Source: Flavobacterium haoranii (GTDB lineage Bacteria; Bacteroidota; Bacteroidia; Flavobacteriales; Flavobacteriaceae). Taken from it: a DNA stretch of 64,000 nt. The translations under genes and the position numbers were made by a program. The stretch lies in contig QKBC01000004.1 in assembly GCA_003246205.1 (NCBI GenBank), positions 62,001 through 126,000 on the forward strand. The letters run 5' to 3'. This document shows positions 16,410 through 25,667 of the stretch, in pieces; within the stretch, counting starts at the first letter, position 1; every line of letters begins with the position of its first letter. A model generated the notes under the pieces. It was not told the origin of the DNA and ran no database searches. It saw nothing but the letters and a program-made list of their open reading frames with translations.

Positions 16410-17396
16410 ATGTCTATTCAAAACATTCGATTAGAAGTAATGCAATTTTTGGAAAAAAAAATTGACAGCTTCGTGGAAGAATTTTTAATTCCGGTCGAAA
16501 AAATTTGGCAACCATCAGACTTACTTCCTGATTCTGAAAATGAAAACTTTTTGGAAAACGTTAAAGAACTACGTGAAATAGCAAAAGATTTACCGTATGA
16601 TTTTTGGGTAGTTTTAGTTGGTGATACTATTACAGAAGAAGCTCTTCCTACTTACGAATCTTGGTTAATGAGTGTTGAAGGTATTGATCAAGAAGAAAGA
16701 AACGGCTGGAGCAAATGGATTCGTCAATGGACTGGTGAAGAAAACCGTCACGGAGATGTTTTAAATAAATATTTGTACTTATCCGGACGTGTTAATATGA
16801 GAGAAGTAGAACAAACTACTCATCACTTAATTAATGATGGTTTCGATATTGGAACCGGAACTGATCCTTATAAAAACTTTGTGTATACAAGTTTTCAGGA
16901 ATTAGCCACTTATATTTCTCACAACAGAGTAGCACAATTAGCTAAAAAATATGGTGATGTTAAACTATCAAAAATGTGTAAACTGATTGCGGGAGACGAA
17001 ATGCGTCACCACTTAGCTTACAGTACTTTTGTGAAAAATATTTTTGAAGTTGATCCAAGCCAAATGATGTTGGCTTTCCAACACATGATGAAGCATAAAA
17101 TTACTATGCCGGCTCATTTTTTACGAGAATCAGGAGAAAAGATCAGTACTGCTTTTGAACAGTTTTCTGATTCAGCACAACGCATCGGTGTATATACTGC
17201 TCAGGATTATGTTGAAATCCTCCAAAAATTGATTGACAAATGGGAAATTGACAAAATGACCAATTTGACTGATGAAGCTGAAAAGGCAAGAGATTTTCTA
17301 ATGAAATTACCGCAAAGAATGGCAAAAATTTCGGAACGTTTGGTAATTCCGGAAACAAGCCATATCTTTAAATGGGTTCAACCAGCAACTGTTTAA
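16410..17396 (+). CDS. Acyl-ACP desaturase (diiron, soluble)
   Basis: This 328-residue protein of the ferritin-like acyl-[ACP] desaturase family introduces a double bond into acyl-ACP using O2 and a diiron centre. Both iron-binding ExxH motifs are visible: EENRHGDVLNKYL (near residue 110) and DEMRHHLAYSTF (near 195). The family start region (LEVMQFLEKKIDSFVEEFL) and the length are typical. It follows plsC by 8 bp, and the HD hydrolase gene comes next, giving a likely lipid-remodelling operon. Confidence 0.94.
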   Translation: MSIQNIRLEVMQFLEKKIDSFVEEFLIPVEKIWQPSDLLPDSENENFLENVKELREIAKDLPYDFWVVLVGDTITEEALPTYESWLMSVEGIDQEERNGWSKWIRQWTGEENRHGDVLNKYLYLSGRVNMREVEQTTHHLINDGFDIGTGTDPYKNFVYTSFQELATYISHNRVAQLAKKYGDVKLSKMCKLIAGDEMRHHLAYSTFVKNIFEVDPSQMMLAFQHMMKHKITMPAHFLRESGEKISTAFEQFSDSAQRIGVYTAQDYVEILQKLIDKWEIDKMTNLTDEAEKARDFLMKLPQRMAKISERLVIPETSHIFKWVQPATV

Positions 17397-17404
17397 ATCT
17401 AAAT

Positions 17405-18058
17405 ATGGGTAAAGCAATTATTGACAACACTATAGGTTTTGTAAAAAAACAATTGGCAAATGTCGAAGGCGGCCATGATTGGTTTCACATCCAACGTGTA
17501 TTTCAAAATTCTGTACGAATAGCAGAAAATGAAACCGATTGTAATATAGAGATTGTCCAATTAGCAGCTTTACTTCATGACATAGCTGATTCAAAATTTC
17601 ACAACGGAGATGAAACCGTAGGACCAAAAACAGCTCGCGAATTTCTTTTAAAACAAGAAATCGATGAAGAAATTGTTCGTCACGTTGTTTCTATAATTGA
17701 GAATATTTCGTTCAAGGGAGGGAATTTTAATCCTAACTTTTCTTCCCTTGAACTTCAAATTGTTCAGGATGCAGATCGCTTAGATGCTATCGGAGCCATT
17801 GGCATAGCCCGAACTTTTAATTACGGTGGATTTAAAAACCGTCCGATGTACGATCCTGCAATTGCTCCTAAAATGAATATGTCTAAAGAAGAATATAAAA
17901 AGAATGAGGCTCCTACGCTAAATCACTTTTATGAAAAACTCTTACTTCTTCAGGATAAAATGAATACGGAAACAGGTAAAAAAATGGCAAAAGAAAGACA
18001 TCAGTTCATGGAGCTTTTTTTATCCCAATTTTACTCAGAATGGGACGGTTTACTTTAA
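17405..18058 (+). CDS. HD-domain phosphohydrolase (YpgQ/YedJ-like)
   Basis: This cytoplasmic metal-dependent hydrolase has HDWFHIQRVFQ, the core LLHDIADSKFHNGDE (HD pair) and DADRLDAIGAIGIARTF, in the order seen in the YpgQ/YedJ subgroup, some of which hydrolyse nucleotides. The track start at 17372 lies inside the desaturase gene in another frame. ATG 17405 gives 217 residues with the usual family start and follows the desaturase stop by 8 bp. The substrate is unknown. Confidence 0.85.
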   Translation: MGKAIIDNTIGFVKKQLANVEGGHDWFHIQRVFQNSVRIAENETDCNIEIVQLAALLHDIADSKFHNGDETVGPKTAREFLLKQEIDEEIVRHVVSIIENISFKGGNFNPNFSSLELQIVQDADRLDAIGAIGIARTFNYGGFKNRPMYDPAIAPKMNMSKEEYKKNEAPTLNHFYEKLLLLQDKMNTETGKKMAKERHQFMELFLSQFYSEWDGLL

Positions 18059-18209
18059 AAAACTAATTTTTTACGTAAAGTTTTACAAAATGTTAACAAA
18101 CGGGTAGATTTATTGCGTTCATTATTTTTCCTTAATGAAGTTTTAATACTGCCTTTAAGCCTTTTAAAAAATAGAATTAGAATTTTGATTCATTCAAAAA
18201 AACAATAAA

Positions 18210-19931
18210 ATGAATCAAAACTCTCTTTCCAGAAGACGCTTTTTAATCAATTCTGTTCTTACAACAGGCGGATTATTATTAGCTCCTAATTTTATTAGTT
18301 GTAGCGACGATGATACTGTTTATAACATCCCAAAAGATTATACCTCTAATAATTTTCCACATGGTGTTGCCAGTTTTGACCCCACTCATGATCAAGTCAT
18401 AATTTGGACTCGCTACAATACCACTGAATCTTCGGTTTCAATTATTTGGCAGGTAGCCTATGACTCTAATTTCGAAACGGTTTTCAGATCCGGTGAAGTT
18501 ACAACTGATGCTTCAAGAGATTATACTGTTGCCATTGAATTACAAAATTTGGAAGCAGATAAAAAATTATACTATCGATTTTTCAATATGGTAGAAAGAA
18601 GTGCTTCTGTTGTAGGAGAAACGATTACTTTGCCTTTAGATGTTAATGAAATTAAACTGGCTGTTTGCTCTTGCTCTAACTATCCGGCAGGTTTATTTAA
18701 TGTTTACAATGCTATGGCTAACTCTGATGCGGATATTATTGTTCATTTAGGTGATTATATTTATGAATACGGACAAAATCAATATGGAACAAATGACTAT
18801 ACCGAAACCTTAGGAAGAGCTCACCAACCTACTAATGAAATCATAAGCTTAAACGACTATAGAACACGCTATAAACAATATCGATCTGATAAGAACTTAC
18901 AACTGGCTCACCAGAAAAAACCATTCATCTGTGTGTGGGACGATCACGAAATTGCCAATGACGCTTATAAAGACGGAGCCGAAAACCATCAAGTAAGTGA
19001 AGGTAGTTTTGAAGCCCGAAAAGAAGCAGCCATCAAAGCTTATAGCGAATTTCTACCTATGAAAACCAACGATATCAATTTGATATACAGAAGTTTTAAA
19101 ATTGGCAACCTTGTTAATTTGATCATGTTAGATACTCGTATCATAGGAAGAGATCAACAATTGAATTATGCCAATTACTATGACACATCCGGAAACTTTA
19201 ATGCTGTTTCATTTCAAACAGATTGGTTGAACCCTAACCGCTCTATTTTAGGTTCCACACAAAGAAACTGGTTAATCTCCGAAGTAACCGGAAGCTCTGC
19301 ACATTGGCAGGTTTTAGGACAACAAGTTTTAATGGGGAAAATGATGATCCCGGCTGAATTATTAGGAACTTTAGCAGCTATTCAGTCTGAAGGATCTGCA
19401 TCACCAGCCACATTACAATATTTTCAACAACAGATTACCGAATTAGTCACTATAAAATTGCGCTTTGCAAACGGTGACCCGACTCTTACTTTAGAAGAAT
19501 TAGCCCGAATAAATACTGTTTTGCCTTATAATTTAGATGCTTGGGACGGCTATCCTATGGAACGGGAAATGCTATATGCCGGATTTGCCGGAAAAAAGGT
19601 CATTTCTCTTGCCGGAGACACACACAATGCCTGGTACAATAAACTGACTGATAATTCTACTAATGAAAAAGGTAAAGAATTTGCTACCTCATCCATCAGT
19701 TCTCCCGGACTGGAAGTTTATTTAGGAATAGATGCTACCAGTATTTCCAGCTTTGAAGATGCTTTACAAATCTTAATTGATGATATGGATTATTTAAACG
19801 CATCTGACAGAGGTTACTTAACCGTAAGATTTACGCCTAGTATTGTTGACGCTCAATGGAATTTTGTTTCTTCTGTATTCGCCGAAAATTATACTGAAAT
19901 TACAGAAAGAACAGAATCTTATTCTTTATAA
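18210..19931 (+). CDS. phoD: PhoD-like alkaline phosphatase, Tat-exported lipoprotein
   Basis: This 573-residue metallophosphatase of the PhoD family has a twin-arginine signal (SRRRFLINSVLTTGG) followed by ISC, a likely lipidation site. SDDD after the Cys matches the acidic surface-export signal known for flavobacterial lipoproteins. An N-terminal beta domain (about 45-150) precedes the metal-binding catalytic domain: CSCSNYPAG, HLGDYIYEYG, WDDHEIANDAYKDGAENH and GDTHNAWYNKL. PhoD enzymes release phosphate from phosphodiesters and monoesters using Ca/Fe. It is transcribed alone after a 151-bp gap with no clear promoter, and has a strong shared terminator downstream. Confidence 0.93.
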   Translation: MNQNSLSRRRFLINSVLTTGGLLLAPNFISCSDDDTVYNIPKDYTSNNFPHGVASFDPTHDQVIIWTRYNTTESSVSIIWQVAYDSNFETVFRSGEVTTDASRDYTVAIELQNLEADKKLYYRFFNMVERSASVVGETITLPLDVNEIKLAVCSCSNYPAGLFNVYNAMANSDADIIVHLGDYIYEYGQNQYGTNDYTETLGRAHQPTNEIISLNDYRTRYKQYRSDKNLQLAHQKKPFICVWDDHEIANDAYKDGAENHQVSEGSFEARKEAAIKAYSEFLPMKTNDINLIYRSFKIGNLVNLIMLDTRIIGRDQQLNYANYYDTSGNFNAVSFQTDWLNPNRSILGSTQRNWLISEVTGSSAHWQVLGQQVLMGKMMIPAELLGTLAAIQSEGSASPATLQYFQQQITELVTIKLRFANGDPTLTLEELARINTVLPYNLDAWDGYPMEREMLYAGFAGKKVISLAGDTHNAWYNKLTDNSTNEKGKEFATSSISSPGLEVYLGIDATSISSFEDALQILIDDMDYLNASDRGYLTVRFTPSIVDAQWNFVSSVFAENYTEITERTESYSL

Positions 19932-19938
19932 TAGCCAA

Positions 19939-19983
19939 TAAAAAACAGAGGCAGTTAAAAATAACTACCTCTGTTTTTTTATT
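19939..19983. terminator. Bidirectional terminator between phoD and ppc
   Basis: The long stem AAAACAGAGG-AGTTA / TAACT-CCTCTGTTTT with one internal mismatch is flanked by A- and T-runs. It can end both convergent transcripts. Confidence 0.88.
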
Positions 19984-19996
19984 TAATTTTTATCCT

Positions 19997-22570
19997 TTAT
20001 GCTGAGTTTCTGCTCGCATTGATATTTCCAAATAGCGACCGTGTTACGATTTTTTCATATATCGCTATCTTATCCGCATTTTCTTCCGGAGATTCTTTTA
20101 ATTCCTTAATTTTTAATAGGGCAAACTGCTGGATCGTTAGCAATGGCAATACAATTTTTTCCCGCATTGCAACAGAAGCTTTACTATCCGGATAATTTTC
20201 CATTAATTCTTTAAAGCCGGATAATTTCAACAATAGACGTTGCGTTTCTAAGAACTCATCATGGATCAACTGCCAGAAATCACCAAACTCAGGGTCTTTT
20301 CGCATATAAGCTGTTAACGGAAAAAAAGATTTACTTAAAGCCATCATACTATTCTCTATCAAAGTTCTGAAAAACAATGAAGAATGATACAATTGTTCTA
20401 CTTCTTCCCATCGATTGCTATTTTCAAAATGTCCTAAAGCAGTCCCCACTCCAAAGAAACCAGGAACATTTTGTTTCAATTGGCTCCAAGAACCTACAAA
20501 AGGAATCGCTCTCAGATCATCTAAATTCAACTGAGCTGACTGTTTTCTTTTCGACGGGCGACTTCCGATATTGGTTTTAGCATAATAATTCAACGTACTC
20601 ATTTGCTCCAGATAAGGAACAAATTTAGGATGCTTTTTAAAATCAATATATTTTTGATAGCTCACTTCTGAAAGTTCCTGAAGTACATTTTCTTGTTCTG
20701 CTGTCAACTCATTTTCATCACTATGGAATACTTGATTATTAGCTCCGGCACTCAAAAGATTTTCCATATTATAACGACTAGAATCCAATGTGCCGAAATT
20801 AGCACTAATGGTTTGTCCCTGCACTGTAAGTTGGATTTGTTTATTCTCAATTTTAGGTCCTAAAGAGGCATAGAACTGATGTGTTTTTCCTCCTCCGCGA
20901 GCAGGTGGCCCACCTCGTCCATCAAAGAAAACAACTTTTATATCATATTTTCTGGAAATAGCTGTCAATGCCATTTTAGCTTTATAGATGCTCCAGTTGG
21001 CCATTAAATATCCTCCGTCCTTTGTTCCGTCTGAGAAACCAAGCATAATGCTTTGCTGGCTTCCTCTTTTTGCCAAATGTTCCGAATACACTGAATTTGT
21101 ATACAAACGTTCCATTACCTTATCTGCATTAATCAAATCTTCCACTGATTCAAATAAAGGTACTATATCAACAGAAGGCGCTTCCCATCCGGTCAAATGG
21201 AACATAGCAAGTGTTTCTATTACATTCAATGCACTTTCATTATTGCTGATAATATAACGGTTACAACCTAATTCCCCGTTCTTATCTTGAATAACCTTAA
21301 CAGCTTTTATAGAACTGATGGTTGCTTTGGTCATTTCATTATCAAAATCATATTCCTGTAAATTAGCCGTGACGTTTGCTAAAATTTCAATTTTTTCAAC
21401 TTCATCTAATTCTTCATAGTTTTCAGGAAAAATTTCAGGAACATGGGAAATAATGTCTTGAAAAACCTGTTTGTGGATCTTGCTGTTCTGACGAATGTCT
21501 AAGGTTGCAAAATGGAATCCGAAAACATTATATCTGTTTATGAGCAAATCAATTTCATCTACATAAAGTGATTGATGTTTCTCAACCACCAATTTTCTAA
21601 TTTGTTGTAATGAATCTAAAAATTCTTCTTTTGTGATATAAATATTTCCACTTGAATAAAACACAGAGCGATATAGTTTATTTTCCAGCTCCGCCACTAA
21701 AATATCAACTCCTGAAAAGGTTAATTTTCTTTTTAGCTTTCTAATGTCCAGATAGTAACACTTCAAAATAGATGTCCGCAATCTATCGGCAACTTTTAAC
21801 GTGATCTCTGTTGTTACAAAGGGGTTTCCATCACGGTCTCCACCCGGCCAAAAACCTAAATTCAGCAAATCATTTGACAAACCTTTCCCTTTAGTGATAT
21901 TCTTTTGAATGTATTGCATCATTTCACCAATAGTCTCATAAAATACGTTCTCCAAATACCAGATCAAACTTACCGCTTCATCAAAAGGGGTTGGCTTTTC
22001 CTTTTTTATGAAAGGAGTTTTACCTAACTGAGCTAACAGTTCTTTTATTTTATTGAGATCATTTACTTTAACAGCCTCAGTTAAATCTGTTATGATTCCT
22101 AAAACCGAGCCCGGATAAAACTGTGTAGGATGAGCTGTTAACACGACTCTTACTTTAAAATCTTCCAGAAAATCATTCAAGTCCTGAAGCTTAGAACGTT
22201 GGTCTGCATTTTCTTTCATATCGCGAAGCGATCCTCTTCCTTCGAGATTATTTACTACAGAAAAGGCAGCATCTTCAATAGCGTCGAACAGCACAACTTG
22301 GCGCTCAACATACTGAATAAATCGCAGCATCAAGCTTATTTTTTGTCCTTCGGTCGGGTTGTCTAAATACTTACTTACGAAAGTGTTAAAAATTTCATCA
22401 GGACTCATATTATTCTTGAATCCTTGCTCACATACTTCCGAAAACAATGGTAATAAAACTCCGGTATTATTAATTTCATCAAATGGTAGCGTAATAAATA
22501 TACTATTGTAAATGTTGTATTTAGAAGCCACGTTTTGATTAAAACGCTCTATCTTAGGTAAGGAATACAT
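19997..22570 (-). CDS. ppc: Phosphoenolpyruvate carboxylase
   Basis: PEP carboxylase fixes bicarbonate onto PEP to give oxaloacetate, replenishing the TCA cycle. Conserved blocks are present: VVLTAHPTQFYPGSVLG with the catalytic His, FWPGGDRDGNPFV, FFDGRGGPPARGGGKTHQ (glycine-rich loop), and the C-terminal FGNINASRNSA in place of the common INxGxRNTG end. The ORF track begins at a TTG inside dprA. ATG 22570 (857 residues, MYSLPKIERFNQNV) is the better start and avoids overlap with dprA. It lies 40 bp after dprA and is probably co-transcribed with it. Confidence 0.95.
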   Translation of the reverse strand: MYSLPKIERFNQNVASKYNIYNSIFITLPFDEINNTGVLLPLFSEVCEQGFKNNMSPDEIFNTFVSKYLDNPTEGQKISLMLRFIQYVERQVVLFDAIEDAAFSVVNNLEGRGSLRDMKENADQRSKLQDLNDFLEDFKVRVVLTAHPTQFYPGSVLGIITDLTEAVKVNDLNKIKELLAQLGKTPFIKKEKPTPFDEAVSLIWYLENVFYETIGEMMQYIQKNITKGKGLSNDLLNLGFWPGGDRDGNPFVTTEITLKVADRLRTSILKCYYLDIRKLKRKLTFSGVDILVAELENKLYRSVFYSSGNIYITKEEFLDSLQQIRKLVVEKHQSLYVDEIDLLINRYNVFGFHFATLDIRQNSKIHKQVFQDIISHVPEIFPENYEELDEVEKIEILANVTANLQEYDFDNEMTKATISSIKAVKVIQDKNGELGCNRYIISNNESALNVIETLAMFHLTGWEAPSVDIVPLFESVEDLINADKVMERLYTNSVYSEHLAKRGSQQSIMLGFSDGTKDGGYLMANWSIYKAKMALTAISRKYDIKVVFFDGRGGPPARGGGKTHQFYASLGPKIENKQIQLTVQGQTISANFGTLDSSRYNMENLLSAGANNQVFHSDENELTAEQENVLQELSEVSYQKYIDFKKHPKFVPYLEQMSTLNYYAKTNIGSRPSKRKQSAQLNLDDLRAIPFVGSWSQLKQNVPGFFGVGTALGHFENSNRWEEVEQLYHSSLFFRTLIENSMMALSKSFFPLTAYMRKDPEFGDFWQLIHDEFLETQRLLLKLSGFKELMENYPDSKASVAMREKIVLPLLTIQQFALLKIKELKESPEENADKIAIYEKIVTRSLFGNINASRNSA

Positions 22571-22610
22571 AGTTTTCTTTTTTGAAAAATCATTTAAAGG
22601 TAACGAAATT

Positions 22611-23714
22611 TTAAATGGCTTCAAAGTACTTTCCCGGTAAAGGTTTTACCATGCCTTTCAACTCCATATTTAATAAAATTCCGGACAGCTTAAAAACTGG
22701 AAAATCACACGCTATTGCAATAAAATCTAGATGCTCTTTTTCTTTGTTGAACAGAAAATCATAGATCTTTTGTTCTTCTTCTGTCAGGGAAACAAATAAT
22801 TGCTTTTGGATTGGTTTAGTCTCTTTCTTTTTTATTTCCCAATTAAGCATATATACCAGATCTGCTGCTGATGTCAGTAATTGTGCTCTTTGTGTTTTAA
22901 TCAAATAATTACTGCCCTGACTATACTTATCTGTTGCTTTACCGGGAACAGCAAAAACTTCTCTGTTATAATCATTGGCAATTTGTGCTGTAATTAAAGA
23001 ACCTCCTTTTTCAGCACTTTCAATAACAATAGTAGCTTCACTAATTCCGGCAACAATACGATTTCGTTTGACAAAATTTTCCTTATCGGGTTGAGAATGT
23101 GTCCAAAACTCGGTTAAAAAACCGCCGTTTTGTTCCATTTTTGCTATATATTTTTTATGGTTTTTAGGATAAATTTGATTTAAACCATGAGCTAAAACCC
23201 CTATAGTTTGCAAACCGTTATCCATCGCTACCTGATGAGAAACAATATCCACTCCATAAGCAAATCCACTAACTATAATTGGATTTAACGGAGCCAATTC
23301 TTCTATAAATTTCTTGGTAAATTCGGAACCATAAGTTGTCATATTTCGTGTTCCAACAATACTGATTATTTTTTGCTCTTCCAACCTTACATTTCCGGCC
23401 TGAAATAAAATAACCGGAGCATCAAAACAATGTTTCAGCCGTTCAGGATAATTCTCATCTTGATAGAATAAAGCCTTGATATTTTGCTGTTCAATAAAAA
23501 GTAATTCTTTTTCGGCCTTTTGAAAAACTACGGAGTTCTTTAAATTTTCAATAAGTAGTTTTCCTACCCCGTCTATTTTTGCCAATGTTGTTTTTTTGGC
23601 TTTAAAAACTTCTTCGGCTGTACTGAAGTTTTGCAGTAGTCTTTTGGAGATAATATCTCCTATCCCTTCCACTTGCAATAAAGCAAGCGTGAAGAACAAA
23701 TCGTTCTGTTGCAT
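22611..23714 (-). CDS. dprA: DNA-processing protein DprA
   Basis: DprA protects incoming single-stranded DNA and loads RecA during natural transformation. It is present in many flavobacteria whether or not competence is known. The 367-residue protein has an N-terminal helix-hairpin-helix-like part (VEGIGDIISKRLLQNF), the Rossmann-like core ISIVGTRNMTTYG, SGFAYGVDIVSHQVAM, and GGSLITAQIANDYNREVFAVPG. A C-terminal winged-helix-like segment ends near residue 360. ATG 23714 is supported by the promoter TTTG (23779-23776)-N21-TATATTTG (23754-23747). Confidence 0.95.
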   Translation of the reverse strand: MQQNDLFFTLALLQVEGIGDIISKRLLQNFSTAEEVFKAKKTTLAKIDGVGKLLIENLKNSVVFQKAEKELLFIEQQNIKALFYQDENYPERLKHCFDAPVILFQAGNVRLEEQKIISIVGTRNMTTYGSEFTKKFIEELAPLNPIIVSGFAYGVDIVSHQVAMDNGLQTIGVLAHGLNQIYPKNHKKYIAKMEQNGGFLTEFWTHSQPDKENFVKRNRIVAGISEATIVIESAEKGGSLITAQIANDYNREVFAVPGKATDKYSQGSNYLIKTQRAQLLTSAADLVYMLNWEIKKKETKPIQKQLFVSLTEEEQKIYDFLFNKEKEHLDFIAIACDFPVFKLSGILLNMELKGMVKPLPGKYFEAI

Positions 23715-23746
23715 GGCGTATATTAATTAATTGGCTTATAATGATA

Positions 23747-23779
23747 CAAATATAGAATTAAAATTCTATAATAAACAAA
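23747..23779 (-). promoter_or_regulatory. dprA promoter overlapping the sRNA terminator tail
   Basis: The -33-like TTTG (23779-23776) lies in the T-tract of the copy 2 terminator. The -7 TATATTTG (23754-23747) follows after 21 bp. Termination of the small RNA and dprA initiation therefore use the same bases. Confidence 0.5.
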
Positions 23780-23843
23780 AAGTCCCGAGTAGAGTTCGGG
23801 ACTAAATGTTCTTGATAAGAAATAAAATTACTGCTATTAACCT
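23774..23843 (-). ncRNA. Candidate small RNA, copy 2 (terminator-ended)
   Basis: This is the same layout as copy 1: TATATTTG on the minus strand (23855-23848), the conserved AATAGCAGTAATTTTATTTC segment, a GTCCCGA/TCGGGAC hairpin (23782-23802) with a changed loop, and a TTTTTGTTTAT tail. It lies between hemB and dprA, all on the minus strand, so hemB read-through could also yield it as a processed 3' fragment. Loop changes with preserved arms support a selected RNA hairpin. Confidence 0.5.
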
Positions 23844-23909
23844 GTAACAAATATACAATCTATAAAGTCTAAGTCGGATACAGGAAAAATGTACATTTTG
23901 TTAAAGTTT
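23782..23909 (-). repeat. Dispersed intergenic repeat, copy 2
   Basis: This is the second copy of the element at 1871-1996, in the same orientation. It begins 13 bp from the hemB stop codon. CTTTAACAAAAT and CTGTATCCGA upstream of the -7 box are shared, while about 10 bp between them and the -7 box differ. Confidence 0.8.
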
Positions 23910-23922
23910 CTCTTAAGCATTA

Positions 23923-24921
23923 TTATTTTGAATTCAACAAAATGGCTGCTTCCTTAGCAAAATAAGTTGAAATTAAACTGGCTCCGGCTCGTTTAATACA
24001 CATTAATTGTTCCATCATAATTTTATCATGATCTAACCAACCTCTCTCAGACGCTGCTTTAATCATCGCATATTCGCCAGAAACATGATATACGGTTACC
24101 GGAACATTCACTGTGTTTTTTACTTCTCTAACAATATCTAAATATGCCATTCCTGGTTTTACCATAACCATATCGGCTCCTTCTTCTACATCCCAAAGCG
24201 CTTCTTTTATCGCTTCAATTCGGTTTGCATAATCCATTTGATAGGTTTTCTTGTCTTTCGGAACTTTGATCGTTGCTTCTTTCGGAGCACTGTCTAAAGC
24301 ATCGCGAAATGGTCCGTAAAATGCTGAAGCGTATTTTGCCGAATAGCTCATAATTCCCACATTTTGGAAACCGGCAGCATCTAACCCTTCGCGTAAACGC
24401 AACACACGACCATCCATCATGTCGCTTGGCGCTACAAAATCGGCTCCGGCTTCGGCATGAGAAACCGCCATTTTAACTAAGGCTTCAACGGTTTCATCAT
24501 TGGCAATATCGCCGTCTTTAATAATTCCGTCATGGCCATAAATAGAATATGGATCTAAAGCTACATCCGGCATAACAACCATTTCCGGACAAGTTGCTTT
24601 GATTGCTCTGATAGTATTTTGCATTAGTCCGTTAGGATTCCATGCTTCTTTTCCGGTATTGTCTTTTAAGTCTTCACTGACTTTTACATAAATATTGACT
24701 GCTCTAATTCCTAAAGCAAATAATTCTTTAACTTCTTCAACGGTTAAGTCGATCGATCTTCTATAAATTCCGGGCATTGACGGAATTTCGACTTTTACAT
24801 TTTCGCCTTCGGCAATAAACATCGGAAACATAAAATCGCTCGGACTTAATGTTGTTTCACGAACTAAACTGCGAATGCTTTCGTTTATTCTTAATCTTCT
24901 GCCTCTTTGTAATGGAAACAT
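23923..24921 (-). CDS. hemB: Delta-aminolevulinic acid dehydratase (porphobilinogen synthase)
   Basis: HemB condenses two 5-aminolevulinate molecules to porphobilinogen in haem synthesis. The 332-residue protein has the active-site Lys regions KYASAFYGPFRDAL and MVKPGMAYLDIVREV, and PSDMMDGRV. The metal-site region reads PDVALDPYSIYGHDGI, i.e. the Asp-rich type without the three Cys of zinc enzymes, suggesting a Mg2+-dependent HemB. A TAATTTTG box upstream may be its promoter. It is separated by four genes from the main leftward hem run on the same strand. Confidence 0.96.
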   Translation of the reverse strand: MFPLQRGRRLRINESIRSLVRETTLSPSDFMFPMFIAEGENVKVEIPSMPGIYRRSIDLTVEEVKELFALGIRAVNIYVKVSEDLKDNTGKEAWNPNGLMQNTIRAIKATCPEMVVMPDVALDPYSIYGHDGIIKDGDIANDETVEALVKMAVSHAEAGADFVAPSDMMDGRVLRLREGLDAAGFQNVGIMSYSAKYASAFYGPFRDALDSAPKEATIKVPKDKKTYQMDYANRIEAIKEALWDVEEGADMVMVKPGMAYLDIVREVKNTVNVPVTVYHVSGEYAMIKAASERGWLDHDKIMMEQLMCIKRAGASLISTYFAKEAAILLNSK

Positions 24922-25012
24922 AATTTTCTTTTCAAAATTTGATTTAGCAAAATTACCACTTTTTAAACTCTTGTTTTGTTTAAAAACGCTATAATTTTCT
25001 TAAAAATACTCC

Positions 25013-25020
25013 TATTTTTG
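25013..25020 (+). promoter_or_regulatory. -7 box almost abutting the 25026 start codon
   Basis: TATTTTTG ends 5 bp before the ATG. Initiation a few bases downstream would give a nearly or fully leaderless mRNA. Confidence 0.4.
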
Positions 25021-25025
25021 TGGCT

Positions 25026-25661
25026 ATGAAAAAAATAATCACTCTTTGTTTGTGCTTGCTATTAACAGGTTGTTTTCAAATTACAGAAAAGATCAACCAC
25101 AATAGTGACCAAAGTGGTGATTATAGTTTAGTTGTTGATTTTTCAGATTCTTGGCTTAAAACAAAATCCGCTATTTTTTTAAAAGAAGTTGATGGCGTTA
25201 GTATTCCCAGCGAAGAAGAAATCAAAGAAAGACTGACTCAGTTTAGAACAGATGCTTCAAAAATAAAAGGCATTTCAAAAGTGAAAACGTCTTATGATTT
25301 TAGTAATTACATTTTCAAAATCCAATTTTCTTATGCTACTGTTGAATCATTAAACATGGTTTTGAATTCCATTGATAAAACGCACAAAGGATTTACTCAT
25401 TTTAAAAACAATAAAGACGTTTTTGAACGTATTGCCTCTTATCCTATTCCTAAAAGTCTTATAGAGAAAGAAGACAAAAAAGAAGATCTTTTGAAAGCTA
25501 ATATCATCGCTGTTTACACATTTGATGAAAATGTTACTTCGGTTCAAAATACAAACGCCAAATTATCTAAAACTAAAAAAACCGTTTTTTTAAAACACAA
25601 CATTTGGGATGTCTTAAAAAACAACAAACTCATGAACAATACTATTCGTTTTACACCTTAA
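25026..25661 (+). CDS. Lipoprotein of unknown function
   Basis: ATG 25026 is preferred over the track's GTG at 25020 and gives 211 residues. The signal MKKIITLCLCLLLTGC has lipidated Cys16. The body is mixed alpha/beta with a central Lys-rich segment (EKEDKKEDLLKAN), and I do not recognise a family. It lies 6 bp before the large gene at 25668, so the two are probably one unit and may act together in the envelope. Confidence 0.75.
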   Translation: MKKIITLCLCLLLTGCFQITEKINHNSDQSGDYSLVVDFSDSWLKTKSAIFLKEVDGVSIPSEEEIKERLTQFRTDASKIKGISKVKTSYDFSNYIFKIQFSYATVESLNMVLNSIDKTHKGFTHFKNNKDVFERIASYPIPKSLIEKEDKKEDLLKANIIAVYTFDENVTSVQNTNAKLSKTKKTVFLKHNIWDVLKNNKLMNNTIRFTP

Positions 25662-25667
25662 TTTTAT

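Noticed and set aside
22571-22624. Longer PEP carboxylase start overlapping dprA
   Set aside because: It would begin at TTG in dprA and add residues not typical of the family. ATG 22570 is better.
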